A stretch of DNA of 64,000 nucleotides from positions 4,516,789-4,580,788 of the forward strand of contig JABACO010000012.1 of assembly GCA_013339895.1 (NCBI GenBank). The letters are read 5' to 3'. The number at the start of each line of letters is the position of its first letter. Positions within the stretch are counted from its first letter, which is position 1. The notes beneath the pieces are model-generated. The model made no database searches, was not told where the DNA came from, and saw only the letters and a list, made by a program, of their open reading frames with translations. The position numbers were made by a program, and so were the translations under genes. Shown here one piece after another: positions 23,513 through 33,860 of the stretch. Source of the DNA: Ephydatia muelleri (lineage: Eukaryota > Porifera > Demospongiae > Spongillida > Spongillidae).

Positions 23513-24150
23513 TCAAAATCACGACTGTCCTACATCTGAACTCGATTTTGTATATGTATATGCGTCCAAATCTAACTCAATGCTCTGTCTTATCTATCCA
23601 TCTTCAGTGAAACAAAAGTGTTAACACATGGTTCCTTTCTTAAAACCGAACTTTTAAGTTGTGATTAATATCATCATTTAAGTGTTATTTCCTGTATGAA
23701 TGTGTTAGCATTTCATGCAAAACTAGTGCTCAACCTCATGGTGCTAGGGAAAAGCCCTAACCCCTTAGTGTGGCGTAAATAAGGCAGAGAATGGTCAGAT
23801 GACAAACGAAACCATTAAAGCTAATTAGGTGTTTTGAGACAGTACAGGATCCACCTGTAGTCTGTCACCAATAAATCATATATTTGCCAATAACTTATTG
23901 CTAGTTATTTATAGTTAGCGTAACATGATAACGATAGCCACACCCATCAACAACTGCATGCAGCAATTGCATGGAAAAAGATTCGAGTGCAGATTGCTAC
24001 GTATACCAGTACATTACATATAATACGACCGCCATTGAGCTCTTGTGTCATCGGATGCCAATACTGAATATACATGTATCTGCAGTTTGATATAGTCAAA
24101 ATGTACATATGAATAATGTTAAAAATAAAAGTTTAAGCATGTTTAAGTTT
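22917..24150. repeat. Source copy of a local segmental duplication (Rab 3' region)
   Basis: The segment from about 22917 (GTCCAGTGATATTG...) through the last Rab exon and 3' flank to about 24150 has a counterpart downstream. Its first part matches about 24457-24645 and the rest matches about 27609-28530. Order and orientation are kept. It includes the coding last exon and the AATAAA site. Confidence 0.8.
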
Positions 24151-24456
24151 ATAGCAAAACTCAAATTGTGAACACTTTATCCTCACCATGATTCAATGTA
24201 TGAATGTATTTTGGTGCCTTGCACAATCATAGTGCCGACGTTACGAGGTACGATACTCCATTAGGTTCTAAGCCTCCACATCTTTAGGTAGGAGCGCTTC
24301 ACATTAAGTGTGTACGTAGACGGGTCCTGTCAGTATTGCCGTGTATACAATAATGGCGCGAATCGAGCGGGAAAATGTGCATGAAATTTGCAATGTATAA
24401 ATTAACGAACAAAACGAATCAATAGCGACAGTACCCTCTACGTATACACCGATGTT

Positions 24457-24645
24457 AGTCCAGTGATATTGCGGGATGGGCTCCAAGTGTTGAGCTTTGC
24501 CACCTTTTTTTTTTCCTTTGGAATGTAACAGTAAGCCTTATGATCATCATGTAGGAATGCCCCATCCGTTTTGAGTTGAAGGAATCCTTGTGCAGAAGTG
24601 TATCTCTTGAATGTAGCATTTACACTGTATGAATCAGCATTTCAT
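24457..24645. repeat. Second copy, first block, of the Rab 3' duplication
   Basis: Matches about 22917-23066 with scattered indels (shared GTCCAGTGATATTG, TAACAGTAAGCCTTATGATC). The duplicate is then interrupted by about 3 kb of unrelated sequence before it resumes at about 27609. The preceding 24151-24456 shows no recognised gene. Confidence 0.7.
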
Positions 24646-24852
24646 TTTCATGTGATGGATTTGCAATGCAAAAACTGCATGCATGTACAAAAGTATACAT
24701 GCATCACACAATTATTTTACTTGTGTGTAGTGTGGCCTTCAGTCATGTTATTGTTTGCCCCATAACTATCAGTCTTGAGAACCACGTCCAGTACGTTTAA
24801 TGCTGTGCTGTGATGAGGATATAAAACATTTTCTATTCCTTCGTTTATGAAG

Positions 24853-25148
24853 ACAAGTAAATAAAAACATTCTCTAACGAGAAAGTTGTTGGTATATAGG
24901 ATTGACCAATGGTGGTGTAAAAAGCACGGAAACAAGAGTGACAGAAATTTGACTGGAAAATTGAAATAGGCCTATATTTAGCACACTAACGTTGTAACAG
25001 TACATGCCTGAGTAATGGGCTAAATATAGGCCTATTTCAATTTTCCAGTCAAATTTCTGTCACTCTTGTTTCCGTGCTTTTTACACCACCATTGGTCAAT
25101 CCTATATACCAACAACTTTCTCGTTAGAGAATGTTTTTATTTACTTGT
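24853..25148. mobile_element. Foldback MITE, copy 1 (130-bp perfect arms)
   Basis: Left arm 24853-24982 starts ACAAGTAAATAAAAACATTC. Right arm 25019-25148 is its exact reverse complement as far as I can read. A 36-bp spacer separates them. A related copy is at 58795-59074 and shares the ends and the internal GGTGGTGTAAAAAGCA motif. No ORF and no clear target duplication, so the superfamily is unknown. Arm identity implies young age. It is part of the sequence splitting the Rab 3' duplicate. Confidence 0.85.
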
Positions 25149-25309
25149 TTCATTAGTTTTTTCCTCTGGCGTCTTTATAAGTGGTCACAAATTGATTTTA
25201 ATTTTCAAAGGGAGGGAGGGAGGTTTAACATTTTAATATATGTATAGGAGTTCTAAATGTTATTTACTGTTCGGCCTTGTCCTCTATGTCTCCCCCAGCC
25301 TCTTCTATG

Positions 25310-25610
25310 GCCGCGGCAGCCTGGTTCTGGCCATGGGAGCCATGTGGGTGGTGGTGGCAGCGGCCAGGGGAGCAGCAGGCGAAGTGGTGGTGGGGGCACT
25401 GGCGTCAATACTGCTTGTGCCGGTGGTGGGGCTGGTGCAGGTAGCAATGCTCCTGCCTCTGCTGGTGGCGGTGGGGGCAGCTCTGCTGCTACTGCTGGTG
25501 GCGGTGGGGGAAGCTCTGCTGCTACTGCTGGTGGCGGTGGGGGCAGCTCTGCTGCTGCTGCTGGTGGGGGCACTGCGACTGCTGGTGTAGGTGGGGCAGC
25601 GCTGCTGCTG
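25310..25610. repeat. GC-rich 33-bp minisatellite, possible low-complexity coding exon
   Basis: About four units containing GGTGGCGGTGGGGGCAGCTC with period 33. In the plus direction it would read AGGGGGSSAAT repeats; on the minus strand, Pro-rich (ELPPPPPAVAA) or Ser/Thr-rich frames. All three frames stay open, so an open frame is not evidence of coding. A similar but less regular tract is at about 25895-26000. On the minus strand that tract ends at a donor-like CCCAAAG|GTATGT near 25850, so both tracts could be exons of a minus-strand gene beginning at the lysine-rich ORF at 26818. Confidence 0.5.
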
Positions 25611-26191
25611 ATTGTAGTCAAAACATTGTGTCAAAAGCTTTTTTTACATCAGATAAGGAAGCCTTTTTGTGCATATGACACCCCAATATTCCATAGACAG
25701 GTCACAAAGGACAGTTGAGTCACCATGCATGCTTTACATGTGAAGTGAATGGCAGATATCCCTTACATGCGTGCTGTACACATGTTGCATGCACATCTTC
25801 CTATAGCTTTTTAATGCTAGTGCAATACAACATGCCATCACATACCTTTGGGTGGTAGTGGTAGTTCGGTGACCCCTGCGATACTGCTTCCTCTCGGGTA
25901 GCTCTGCTGCTGCTGGCGGTGGGGGCAGCTCTCTGCTGCTGGTGGTGGGGGTGGGGGCAGCTCTGCTGCTGCTGGTGGTGGGGGTAGCGCTGCTGCTACT
26001 AAATAATGTACAATGTAACAGACACAGATGCATGCACAAATAACCTTTTGTACAAACATGGACCTTTACCAGGGAACTGGGAAGCCTTACTGTACATCTG
26101 ATAATATGCATGCAAGCATACAAGAAATGTGTTAATGTGTGCATGACAGGAAGCCATGAGCAACTTACATTAGCACGTAAGAAAGCAGCCC

Positions 26192-26818
26192 TTAGACTTT
26201 AAATGCTACATACAGCATGCTGTTTATAACATAGGTAGTGGTAGTTCTACGACCCTTCCAATACCGACTCCTTCTAGCTGCCTTAATGGTAGCTGAATTG
26301 CCCCTGTATATCCGCCTATTAGCAGCACGGTTCTCCTCGACGCCCTCTTGATATCGCTGCCTTTTAGCAGCACGGTTCTCCTCGACGCCCTCTTGATATC
26401 GCTGCCTTTTAGCAGCACGGTTCTCCTCGACGCCCTCTTGATATCGCTGCCTTTTAGAAGCACGCTTAGATACAGCATTTGCGTTGTAGGTGTCGCGTAC
26501 AGAGGCCTTCTTCTTTTCAGGGTCGGCCTTGTATGTGTCGCGTACATAGGCCTTCTTCTTTTCTGGGTCGGCCTTGTAGGTGTCGCGTATAGAGGCCTTC
26601 TTCTTTTCTGGGTCGGCCTTGTAGGTGTCGCGTACAGAGGCCTTCTTCTTTTCTGGGTCGGCCTTGTAGGTGTCGCGTACAGAGGCCTTCTTCTTTTCAG
26701 GGTCGGCCTTGTAGCGCGCTCGGGCTTTAGCCTTGTTCTCTTGTGATAAAATATCTTCTCGTTTTTGGAGGTATTCCGCTCGTTGCTTAGATCTCTTCTT
26801 TTGATTACGCGAAGGCAT
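26192..26818 (-). CDS. Lysine-rich 15-residue repeat protein (sponge transposon-associated type)
   Basis: Starts MPSRNQKKRSKQRAEYLQKR. It then has about five copies of a 15-residue unit of the form YKADPEKKKASVRDT, one diverged unit, three copies of YQEGVEENRAAKRQR, and a short basic tail. I chose this ATG over the one nine codons upstream because the related ORF at 56768 begins with the same MPSR...KK context, and the 5' DNA is also similar (GTGAAGTTGTTTT...AAAATGCCTTC). Such repeats occur at the N-terminus of multicopy proteins I associate with Amphimedon-like sponges, often linked to mobile elements. Function unknown. The extreme charge suggests nucleic-acid binding (inference). Units of 45 bp make the array prone to expansion. 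Confidence 0.65.
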   Translation of the reverse strand: MPSRNQKKRSKQRAEYLQKREDILSQENKAKARARYKADPEKKKASVRDTYKADPEKKKASVRDTYKADPEKKKASIRDTYKADPEKKKAYVRDTYKADPEKKKASVRDTYNANAVSKRASKRQRYQEGVEENRAAKRQRYQEGVEENRAAKRQRYQEGVEENRAANRRIYRGNSATIKAARRSRYWKGRRTTTTYVINSMLYVAFKV

Positions 26819-27608
26819 TTTTAGAAAAACAACTTCACTAGCCAAAGTAAGTAACGACTATTAAACTGCGATAGGAACACCAAATAAATTTAGTGCCTGT
26901 TGGAGTATTTATACTCCCTAAAATTATACATTTTATTAAGAACTTGCTAGAACTTTAGATGGCCATAGAACTTGCAACCAAATAAGGTATTTCTCGCTGT
27001 AGTTTCTTTCTAGATGTGATATGTGTCCAAATGACATGCTAGGATAACGTGCCGGTAAATTCTGAAGAGATTGGTACTATTGTCGTTCTTTAAAACCGTT
27101 CGTAGCTCGAGTTATACCTTCCTAAGGAAGAAGAAGACGACGACGACGACGACTATGAACAATTTTTTGGGGAATGGGCACGAGAAGCAGGTTTTTTGTT
27201 TGTCGGGAAGCGCATAGTTTAATGACATGAAACTAGCATGAAAACGTAGATCTTGGTGTTGTCGTTCGATTGCTGCAACGAGATAAGTGATCCGTTTCTC
27301 CGTTGTCCCTCCCGACGCGATTTAAAATTCTTAATGACATTCATCATTCCTCAATCAATCCTATATTGAACCTGCTGACGCAGGTTCAGATAAAAATTGT
27401 AACAAAAACTCACATAGCTTGCACTCTGCCCCTCCTTCTTCCTCTTGCAAATCCCATTACTGTATTAACATTTGTTATAAAGTTTAAAGCAATAAATCAA
27501 TTTCCAGGAGCACATAAGTCAAATAAGCTTGTGTGTTGTCTGGAATGGTTTCAACTACGATAGATATTGATAATCAACTTGTGATGATAATACAAATTGA
27601 AACAATGC

Positions 27609-28530
27609 TTATCATCTGCTATTATTACACCTGTTTCATTGTAAATTAATCCTACCTCAAACTAATATGTACAACATTTAGTTAATATTTGATCATGTTT
27701 TCAAGTAGTTATCTAACTGTTTCTTCCTGATCGCTCATTCTCCGTCACATTTACAAAGCTTGTTACCACATAATGACGAAGACCATCTGGAAATGGGTGT
27801 GTAATAAAATGCAGAATTCCTACTGTAACAATTTACATTGACTTTGAATAGCGTGACCATTTAATTCATGATATTAAATATTCTTTTTTCCAGCTGTCTA
27901 CAAACATGCTGATGCAGTGGATGGCTACAGTAGAATGTCACTTTAGAAAAATGGTACTTGGAGAAGTCATTGTTGTAGAGGCTCTTCAAGAGAAACAGCA
28001 AACCTGACAGGGACTGTCCTACTTCTGAACTCGATTCTGTGTGTCTGTCCAGATCTAACTCATTACTCTGTCTTAGCTATACATCTTCAGTGAAGCGTTA
28101 TTTCCTGTATGAATGTGTTAGCATTTCATGCAAAAGTAGTGCTCAACTTCATGGTGCTAGGGAAAAGCCCAAGTGTGCATTAACCCCTTCATGTGACTTT
28201 TAAATAGAATGGGTCTAATGACAATGGAAACCATTAAGGCTAATTAGGTGTTTAGGACAGTACAGGATCCACCTGTAGTCCGTCACCAATAAATCATATG
28301 TTTACTAGTAACCTATAGCTAGCATAAAATGATGATAGCCACACCCATCAACAACTGAATGCAGCAATTTCATGGAAAATGTTTCCAGTGCAGATTGCTA
28401 CGTATGTAACATATAATATGACCACTATTGAGCTCTTGTGACATTGTCAGATGCCATATATCTGCAGTTTGATATAGTCAAAATGTACATATGAATGATT
28501 TAAAAATAAAATAAAAATGAAAGCATGTTT
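27609..28530. repeat. Second copy, main block, of the Rab 3' duplication
   Basis: Counterpart of about 23083-24150, same orientation. It includes the intron end, the last exon and the 3' flank with AATAAATCATAT. It stops a few bases short of the sulfatase stop codon, so the duplication boundary lies between the two genes. The 26846-27608 stretch before it contains no recognised gene. Confidence 0.85.
27894..28007 (+). pseudogene. Decayed duplicate of the last Rab exon
   Basis: Preceded by an intact acceptor (TTTTTTCCAG). It keeps YKHADAV and, in another frame, the GTWRSHCCRGSS segment. A deletion of about 20 bases in the middle causes a frameshift and an early stop. No upstream GTPase exons accompany it, so it cannot encode a Rab. 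Confidence 0.8.
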
Positions 28531-28541
28531 GATGCATGAGA

Positions 28542-30101
28542 TCACAGTACACATTCATCCTGACCAGAGCACTTGACCTGGCTGTGGAGGTGGCGCCTAA
28601 GTTCACTCAAGACGCTATGGAGTAGCCCTACAGAATGGGCCTCTGCCAGACCACACAAGTTCCACAACTGCCAAGGGTCATGTTTCAGGTCAAACAGCTC
28701 ACACTCTATGGGATGCATAAAGCTTTGTTCGTGCCTGTGGGCATAGTACTCTGCATAGAGATAGCTGTGAGTGGCATTGAGCAACCGAACGCCAATAAAT
28801 GTATTATTCTCTATGTCGATTAGATGATTGTAGTATGGATTTCGGGGCACACTCCAGTATTCCACAAGGTGCTTTTCTCGAAAAGAAGAGCCTCCTGATA
28901 GGAGAGTGCGAGCAAAGGAATGGCCATCCATGGATGCAGGAACTGCTGCACCGGCAAGCTCGATGAGGGTGGGGAGGACGTCCACCATGCTGGCCACAAA
29001 GGGCAGGCTTGCCCCCTCAGGGACGCACGGCCCCCTGATAAAGAATGGGACCCGGATTGTGTGCTCATACGGTTGCTCCTTCTCCACGGGGAGCCTGAAC
29101 TGACCCAACTGATAGCCATGGTCGCTCGTCCATATCACGTAGGTGGTTTCCAGCTGGCCATAGCGGGATAGCAGGTTGATGACATCATGCATGATGTCGT
29201 CGACAGAGAGAAGGCTTCGCTGTCGATCCCGGTACAGTTCATCTATTGCTGACTGAATGTCTTCTGTCAGAGGAGGTTGGCTCCTCACCAGGTAGTGATG
29301 GGTGGAACCATGGAAATTGTAGTTGCGGGATCTTGGGGCTCTTAGGTGTCGAAACTCGTCCTTGTACCAGGGAGCGGGCGTAGAGGGGAGGTGGGGGGCG
29401 TGCACCCCTATGTAGGCGAAGAACGGTTTGCCAGACTGGAGACTGCTCTCGATGAACGACAAACTGCGATTACCGATAACCGAAGTCATGTAGTCCGTCG
29501 TGTTTAGTATACTCCCGTTGACATTCCACACGTTTTCTTGAAAGTTGAACTCGTTGCAAAGAGCGAAGGAGGAATTCCATCCCGGAAATGCCGTCGCAGT
29601 GGCTTCATTACAGTACTGGGTCCCGATCTCGAGGTTCAGCGTTTTCCCGAAGCACCCGGTAGTGTAGCCCAACCTCTGCATGAGCACACCCATGCTGACT
29701 TTGGCAAAGTCTTCGCCGGCTACGTCCATGTACATGCACGCGTCGTCGCTAGGGACGAACCAGTGGTGTGGGTACCTGCCCGTGAGCAGGGTGGCTCGAG
29801 AAGGGCAACAGATCGGGGTGTTGGCGAAGAAGTTTCGTAGCGTCGTGCCGAACTGGCGCATCATTGGGAGGGTGTATCTCATGCCGTGCTGGATGCCCTC
29901 CGGGACCAGCTCCTGATCGTCCGTGATGAGAAAAACAAAGTTGGGCCTCGCGGCTGGGAGATGGTCATCGTCTCGTCTGTCTTTGGCTACGTAGCTTTGG
30001 TCATCACTGGGAGTTCTCCATATCCCCTGGCAGCGTGCAAGCGTTAAAGACACGTACAGTAGCAATATAAACCATACTCGGCGTCCTGACTTCGCCAACA
30101 T
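28542..30101 (-). CDS. Secreted/lysosomal sulfatase, GNS-like, single exon (519 aa)
   Basis: A type I sulfatase, hydrolysing sulfate esters, most like N-acetylglucosamine-6-sulfatase of heparan/keratan sulfate breakdown. N-terminal signal peptide: basic start, then FILLLYVSLTLA at about 11-22. Core begins at RPNFVFLITDDQ, with metal ligands Asp61-Asp62. The formylglycine signature CCPSRATLLTGR puts the modified Cys at 98 and Arg at 102. K153 lies in GCFGKTLN, H234 and H237 in VHAPH, Asp327-His328 in TSDHG, and Lys341 precedes QPYEHTIRVPFF. NxS/T sites are numerous. All catalytic residues seem present, so it should be active if formylglycine-generating enzyme exists. The exact substrate is inference. 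It is intronless, unlike its neighbours, and a retrocopy or lineage expansion is possible. Its stop lies next to the end of the duplicated Rab flank. Confidence 0.92.
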   Translation of the reverse strand: MLAKSGRRVWFILLLYVSLTLARCQGIWRTPSDDQSYVAKDRRDDDHLPAARPNFVFLITDDQELVPEGIQHGMRYTLPMMRQFGTTLRNFFANTPICCPSRATLLTGRYPHHWFVPSDDACMYMDVAGEDFAKVSMGVLMQRLGYTTGCFGKTLNLEIGTQYCNEATATAFPGWNSSFALCNEFNFQENVWNVNGSILNTTDYMTSVIGNRSLSFIESSLQSGKPFFAYIGVHAPHLPSTPAPWYKDEFRHLRAPRSRNYNFHGSTHHYLVRSQPPLTEDIQSAIDELYRDRQRSLLSVDDIMHDVINLLSRYGQLETTYVIWTSDHGYQLGQFRLPVEKEQPYEHTIRVPFFIRGPCVPEGASLPFVASMVDVLPTLIELAGAAVPASMDGHSFARTLLSGGSSFREKHLVEYWSVPRNPYYNHLIDIENNTFIGVRLLNATHSYLYAEYYAHRHEQSFMHPIECELFDLKHDPWQLWNLCGLAEAHSVGLLHSVLSELRRHLHSQVKCSGQDECVL

Positions 30102-31425
30102 TCTTTAGCCGGTATACAGGGTGATCCGAATGTCGTGCAAAATCTAGAGTAGCATACTAAGGTAGTGTTCGCCACCCGAGAGTACCGATGTCGTTTTTCA
30201 TATACAGCAAACAGGAGGATAATTATATAACTATACCTGATTCCAAGAGATCATCAGCCCTTACTCTATACTACTACCGCTTCGTTTATTCAAAAACGTG
30301 CTCCGTACGAAGGAAAACAACTGTTGTATCCAATTAAGCGGATTTCTGGTACACGGTCAATATTACGGGTACGTTGGAATTGCTCCACAGATTGCGACAA
30401 GCGATGGGTAACCGTGGAAGCGTAGCGTATTGCTTGCGTGTACGCCTCCGATACGTACCCGTATACGTAAAAGCGACGTACGGTGGTTTCTATACCACGC
30501 CCGCGTCTGTACAAGTAGTTACTGGAAAACAAACTCAAACATGTGACTTTTATGGAAAACAATGCATACAGAATATTATAACAGTACATATTCATATTGT
30601 TGTTTGTGTTATGTAAAAGCACAGTTTTCTTTTGTGTCACAAGTTCTCGTTCAATCCTTGAGGTTGTCTCCTGTTCTGCCATTGAAGACACATTGGCTGT
30701 CACACTGGTGTACGACAGAGACTGCACAGCAGATACGTGTTATGCTGTGCAAGTCAACGAATCACATTCGTCAGTGTTAGCAGTGGACAACCCCACTCAT
30801 TGAGGACGGGCTCAGTACCACTCAGCAAAGGCTCCAAATAATGCACCAAACAAAAATGTTGCTTGCTCCGTGTGAAAGCTGCCAATAAACAATCCAGTCT
30901 CCAATCCCACCTGTAAAACAATAAGACATATGAGTCATACACATGACAATACTACATACATCATATCGAGGTGGAAGCTTCAGAATTGTATTCTATGTAG
31001 TCCTGTACATTAATGAGTTGTCCATTTTATCCTACAGTCGCTCTACCCCATTGCACTGGTGTCAAGTTTGAAATTCCATGTGGCAACACAACAGTGAACT
31101 TTGCATCTATTTCTTCTTATGACATCGTTTTCCCTTCCAATGTAATCGGTACTGAAGCCAATGGAGCTTTTGTTCTAGCTGAACAATAAAAATATGCAAA
31201 GTTCACAATCAAACATATACATGTATAAACAAATGCTCACATGAAAACACACACCTACACATTAAAAAATTTACTCACATACATGGAACATGTACAAACA
31301 TGAACACACATTGAGTAAACAACAACAGAATAACAGAGACAAAAATTAGTTTCATCACAAACAAAAACACACAAAGAACATAATGCATTTATTTTTGTAC
31401 ATCATATTCATACTCATATTATTAC
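30102..31425. other. No confident gene; possible plus-strand exons
   Basis: Plus-strand reading frames at about 30640-30800 (segment TLAVTLVYDRDCTADTCYAV) and about 31036-31189 (after TCCTACAG, segment VALPHCTGVKFEIPCGNTT) look like exons of an unidentified gene, but cannot be joined confidently. The sulfatase promoter should be near 30110-30300. It holds no TATA box that I can defend. Confidence 0.25.
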
Positions 31426-31920
31426 CTTTCGTAGTGTTCCATGTTTATGAATTCCACTCCCACATTCTTGGACTTCACCATCTAAAAACACTTCTTCTTT
31501 GGAGTGGTAAAGGCTGACAAGGTCCTCACCACATCTGCAAGCAAGGAGTATCAGACCTTCAGATGTATTGTAGCAACTGCCGGAAAAGGTAAATCTAATA
31601 CTTCCTTGTAGAGCAAAAGCAGTAGCCATATCCTTGCTAGGGGCTTGTCTGTTGCTATATACATTGCGTGACCGTATTACAGAATTGTAGCTCTCACACC
31701 TGAAACACAATATGTTCCATACAATATCTTTGCCTCGTGCACATTGTGGAACTTACCTTTCTGTGTTGAATGAAGATGCAGGCCCAAACCTCAACATGCT
31801 GTCAGGAAGGTGCAGTATCAGGTGAATTTTCTTTTTTTTTTTCTCGATTACACGCTGTAGCCCTTGCAAATCGCTTGCATATAGCACAGTACAGCCTGTG
31901 TGCGAAACTACTGATTGGTC
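31426..31920 (-). pseudogene. KDZ/Plavaka-like transposase fragment
   Basis: Two minus-strand exons: about 31920-31757 and 31699-31426, joined at a GAAAG|GTAAGT donor and a TTTCAG acceptor. The translation contains HLILHLPDSMLRFGPASSF, then an N-T-E-R junction and CESYNSVIRSRNVYSNRQAP followed by SKDMATAFA. This is the conserved 'ESFN..IR..S..SNRQAPSRD' block I know from fungal Plavaka/KDZ (CMC-related) transposases. A run of 12 A before the KKIHL segment puts the upstream part (ASDLQGLQRVIE) in a different frame, so the copy has a homopolymer frameshift. Assignment by motif only. Confidence 0.45.
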
Positions 31921-33352
31921 AGTAATATCTTGTAGTGTAGAAAAGCATCAAGAAATAAGTATTATGGAATGAATGAAAATGTGGATTGACTCTTTCTTGA
32001 ATGAAATGGAAGGTCCCCCATGTGTTATAATTTCAATTTGTCCCAAGCATTGTTTGTTACATTTCTATGTTGCCAGGGTGTGTGAAAAGTGTAATCAGCA
32101 TCTGGGCATTCATAGTTGGGAAGTTTCATTTCCTAGCCATATGATGATTCATTGTGATAGAGTTTCACGATCTAGAACACCGAAGAAGTTGAATTGTAGA
32201 GTTCTTTTGCCATGGAAATGTCTTATCAATTTCATGTACACAACTGTAAACCGCATTTGTGCATACAGTGTAGAGCATGTGTCATGCGTACATGCCATGA
32301 ACAAGTCAAAATATAAACTTTCTGCACTAGTGGTAAGTATCTAGCGTTTTGTACCGTAGTAGACATGTGCGTTGTATTAATTAAAAAAAAACTGCACATT
32401 CATCATGGCACACATACAGGAAAAGGCCACTACAAATATTATTAAAATCAAATAGTACCTTACACTGCATTATAATTTCCTTTATGCACATAGACACATG
32501 CCTTGTTAGGAGCAGAGATCAATGGATCAGATACAGTGACACACAAGTCAGCATCATCACATCATTTGATTACATATGTTCACAAGAAGTGCAGGTTGTA
32601 CAGGGTGGTTTGTTCATACATTCATTCATATTACATTTGTGGCAGGAAAATATTTGTCTTGCATTGTATATGTCACCAATGGCAGTGGTAAGTTAGCTGT
32701 CATTTACATATTGGATACTTTTATTTTACATTTATTAATTGGCACTTCTAGATGAATGTACTGATGATGTTATGACTCCTAACTCAACAAATTTAAACCT
32801 ACCTAGTAGGTGTAATGTTCAGAGCACATTGCTGCACAAGGATGTCTTTTACAACATAGCGATATCCTGGGCTACCTGAACATTTAGAAGCTGAGGTATT
32901 GTTTCAATTTGCTTCTGCAGTAATGGAAAGCAAGCATAAAATTCATCTTTTCAGCTTAAGCTCAAGGTTCCTATGCCTAGTTCAACATTCCAGCTTGAGA
33001 AACAGGATCTGATGAATGTAGCATCCAGAGGATGAATCGACTCCAAAGTGAATTCATTAATACCATTTTTTTGACGTATTGAAGCAACGAACTTACAATT
33101 ACAGATAATTGTCTCATATTTTGAGCTTATGCAAAGAAGCAATACACAGAAAGCATTATTATATAACCTTAACAGGGCTGTATGGAGTAATATAGTGATA
33201 TGTTTCAGCATGGAATAATGACAAAGTGGTTTGATCCCACATTTTTACCTCTGCTAAAAGCAAAGGGATATTCAGCAGTGAAACAGTACTGTACGGTAAG
33301 AAGAAGAGATAGATTTTACTAATACGAGCTGAATATACAGTGTACAATATAG

Positions 33353-33860
33353 GGGAAAGATTTACTGAAAAATGAAGTCTTGCTGTTTCCTGTACACAAG
33401 CCACAGCATTGGAGCCTATTGGTAAGTACATTTACGCATTGTAAAAATTCTTCATTGTAATAATCCTTATAGGTTGTGCACATTCAGAGGCATGTGATCA
33501 AATGTATTGATTCATTGCATCAAAGTAACATTGCTGCAGTGAACTGGATTTGGTAAGTTATCCATATATTTTGTTCAGACTATGCAGGTGTGCAAGTAAT
33601 GAATGAGCTACGACATCAATCAGACTTTGAGGATTTAATGCACCATTGGACATACCAAGGTTCAGTGGTCTGCTTTGATTCAAAATGTAACATATGCTTG
33701 TTTGATATAGCCACTTTTCAGGGGAGTAGTTCCCCAATGCAAAGAAACCCAACAGATTGTGGTGTATTTGTGTGCTTTGTGAGTTGTTCATAATTCTGAC
33801 ATGCTTGACTTATTTATTTTTATACATGTAGGCAGCACGACTTATTGTTGACCAACTACA
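33353..33860 (+). pseudogene. Ulp1/SENP-like (C48) cysteine peptidase fragment
   Basis: Plus-strand exons 33353-33421 and 33473-33552 read LLFPVHKPQHWSLL then VVHIQRHVIKCIDSL. Further coding follows at about 33700-33780 with PMQRNPTDCGVFVC, then AARLIVDQL. These give the C48 triad landmarks: HW for the His, CIDSL for the Asp region, and NPTDCG with Q upstream for the oxyanion Gln and catalytic Cys. The third segment cannot be joined in phase to the second, so either an exon boundary is misread or the copy is frameshifted. Ulp1 domains in isolation are often carried by DNA transposons. With the KDZ-like block 1.5 kb away on the other strand, a mobile origin is likely (inference). Confidence 0.5.

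Noticed and set aside
25305-25634. Ser/Thr/Ala-rich minus-strand ORF as a secreted mucin-like protein
   Set aside because: All frames are open through the 33-bp GC-rich minisatellite, so there is no evidence for this frame over the others.
26348-26746. 132-aa plus-strand ORF with Leu/Phe/Val repeats, looking like membrane segments
   Set aside because: It is the antisense shadow of the 45-bp lysine-rich repeat ORF on the minus strand.
28635-29916. Plus-strand ORFs across the sulfatase
   Set aside because: Antisense shadows of the minus-strand sulfatase, which carries the full family signature.
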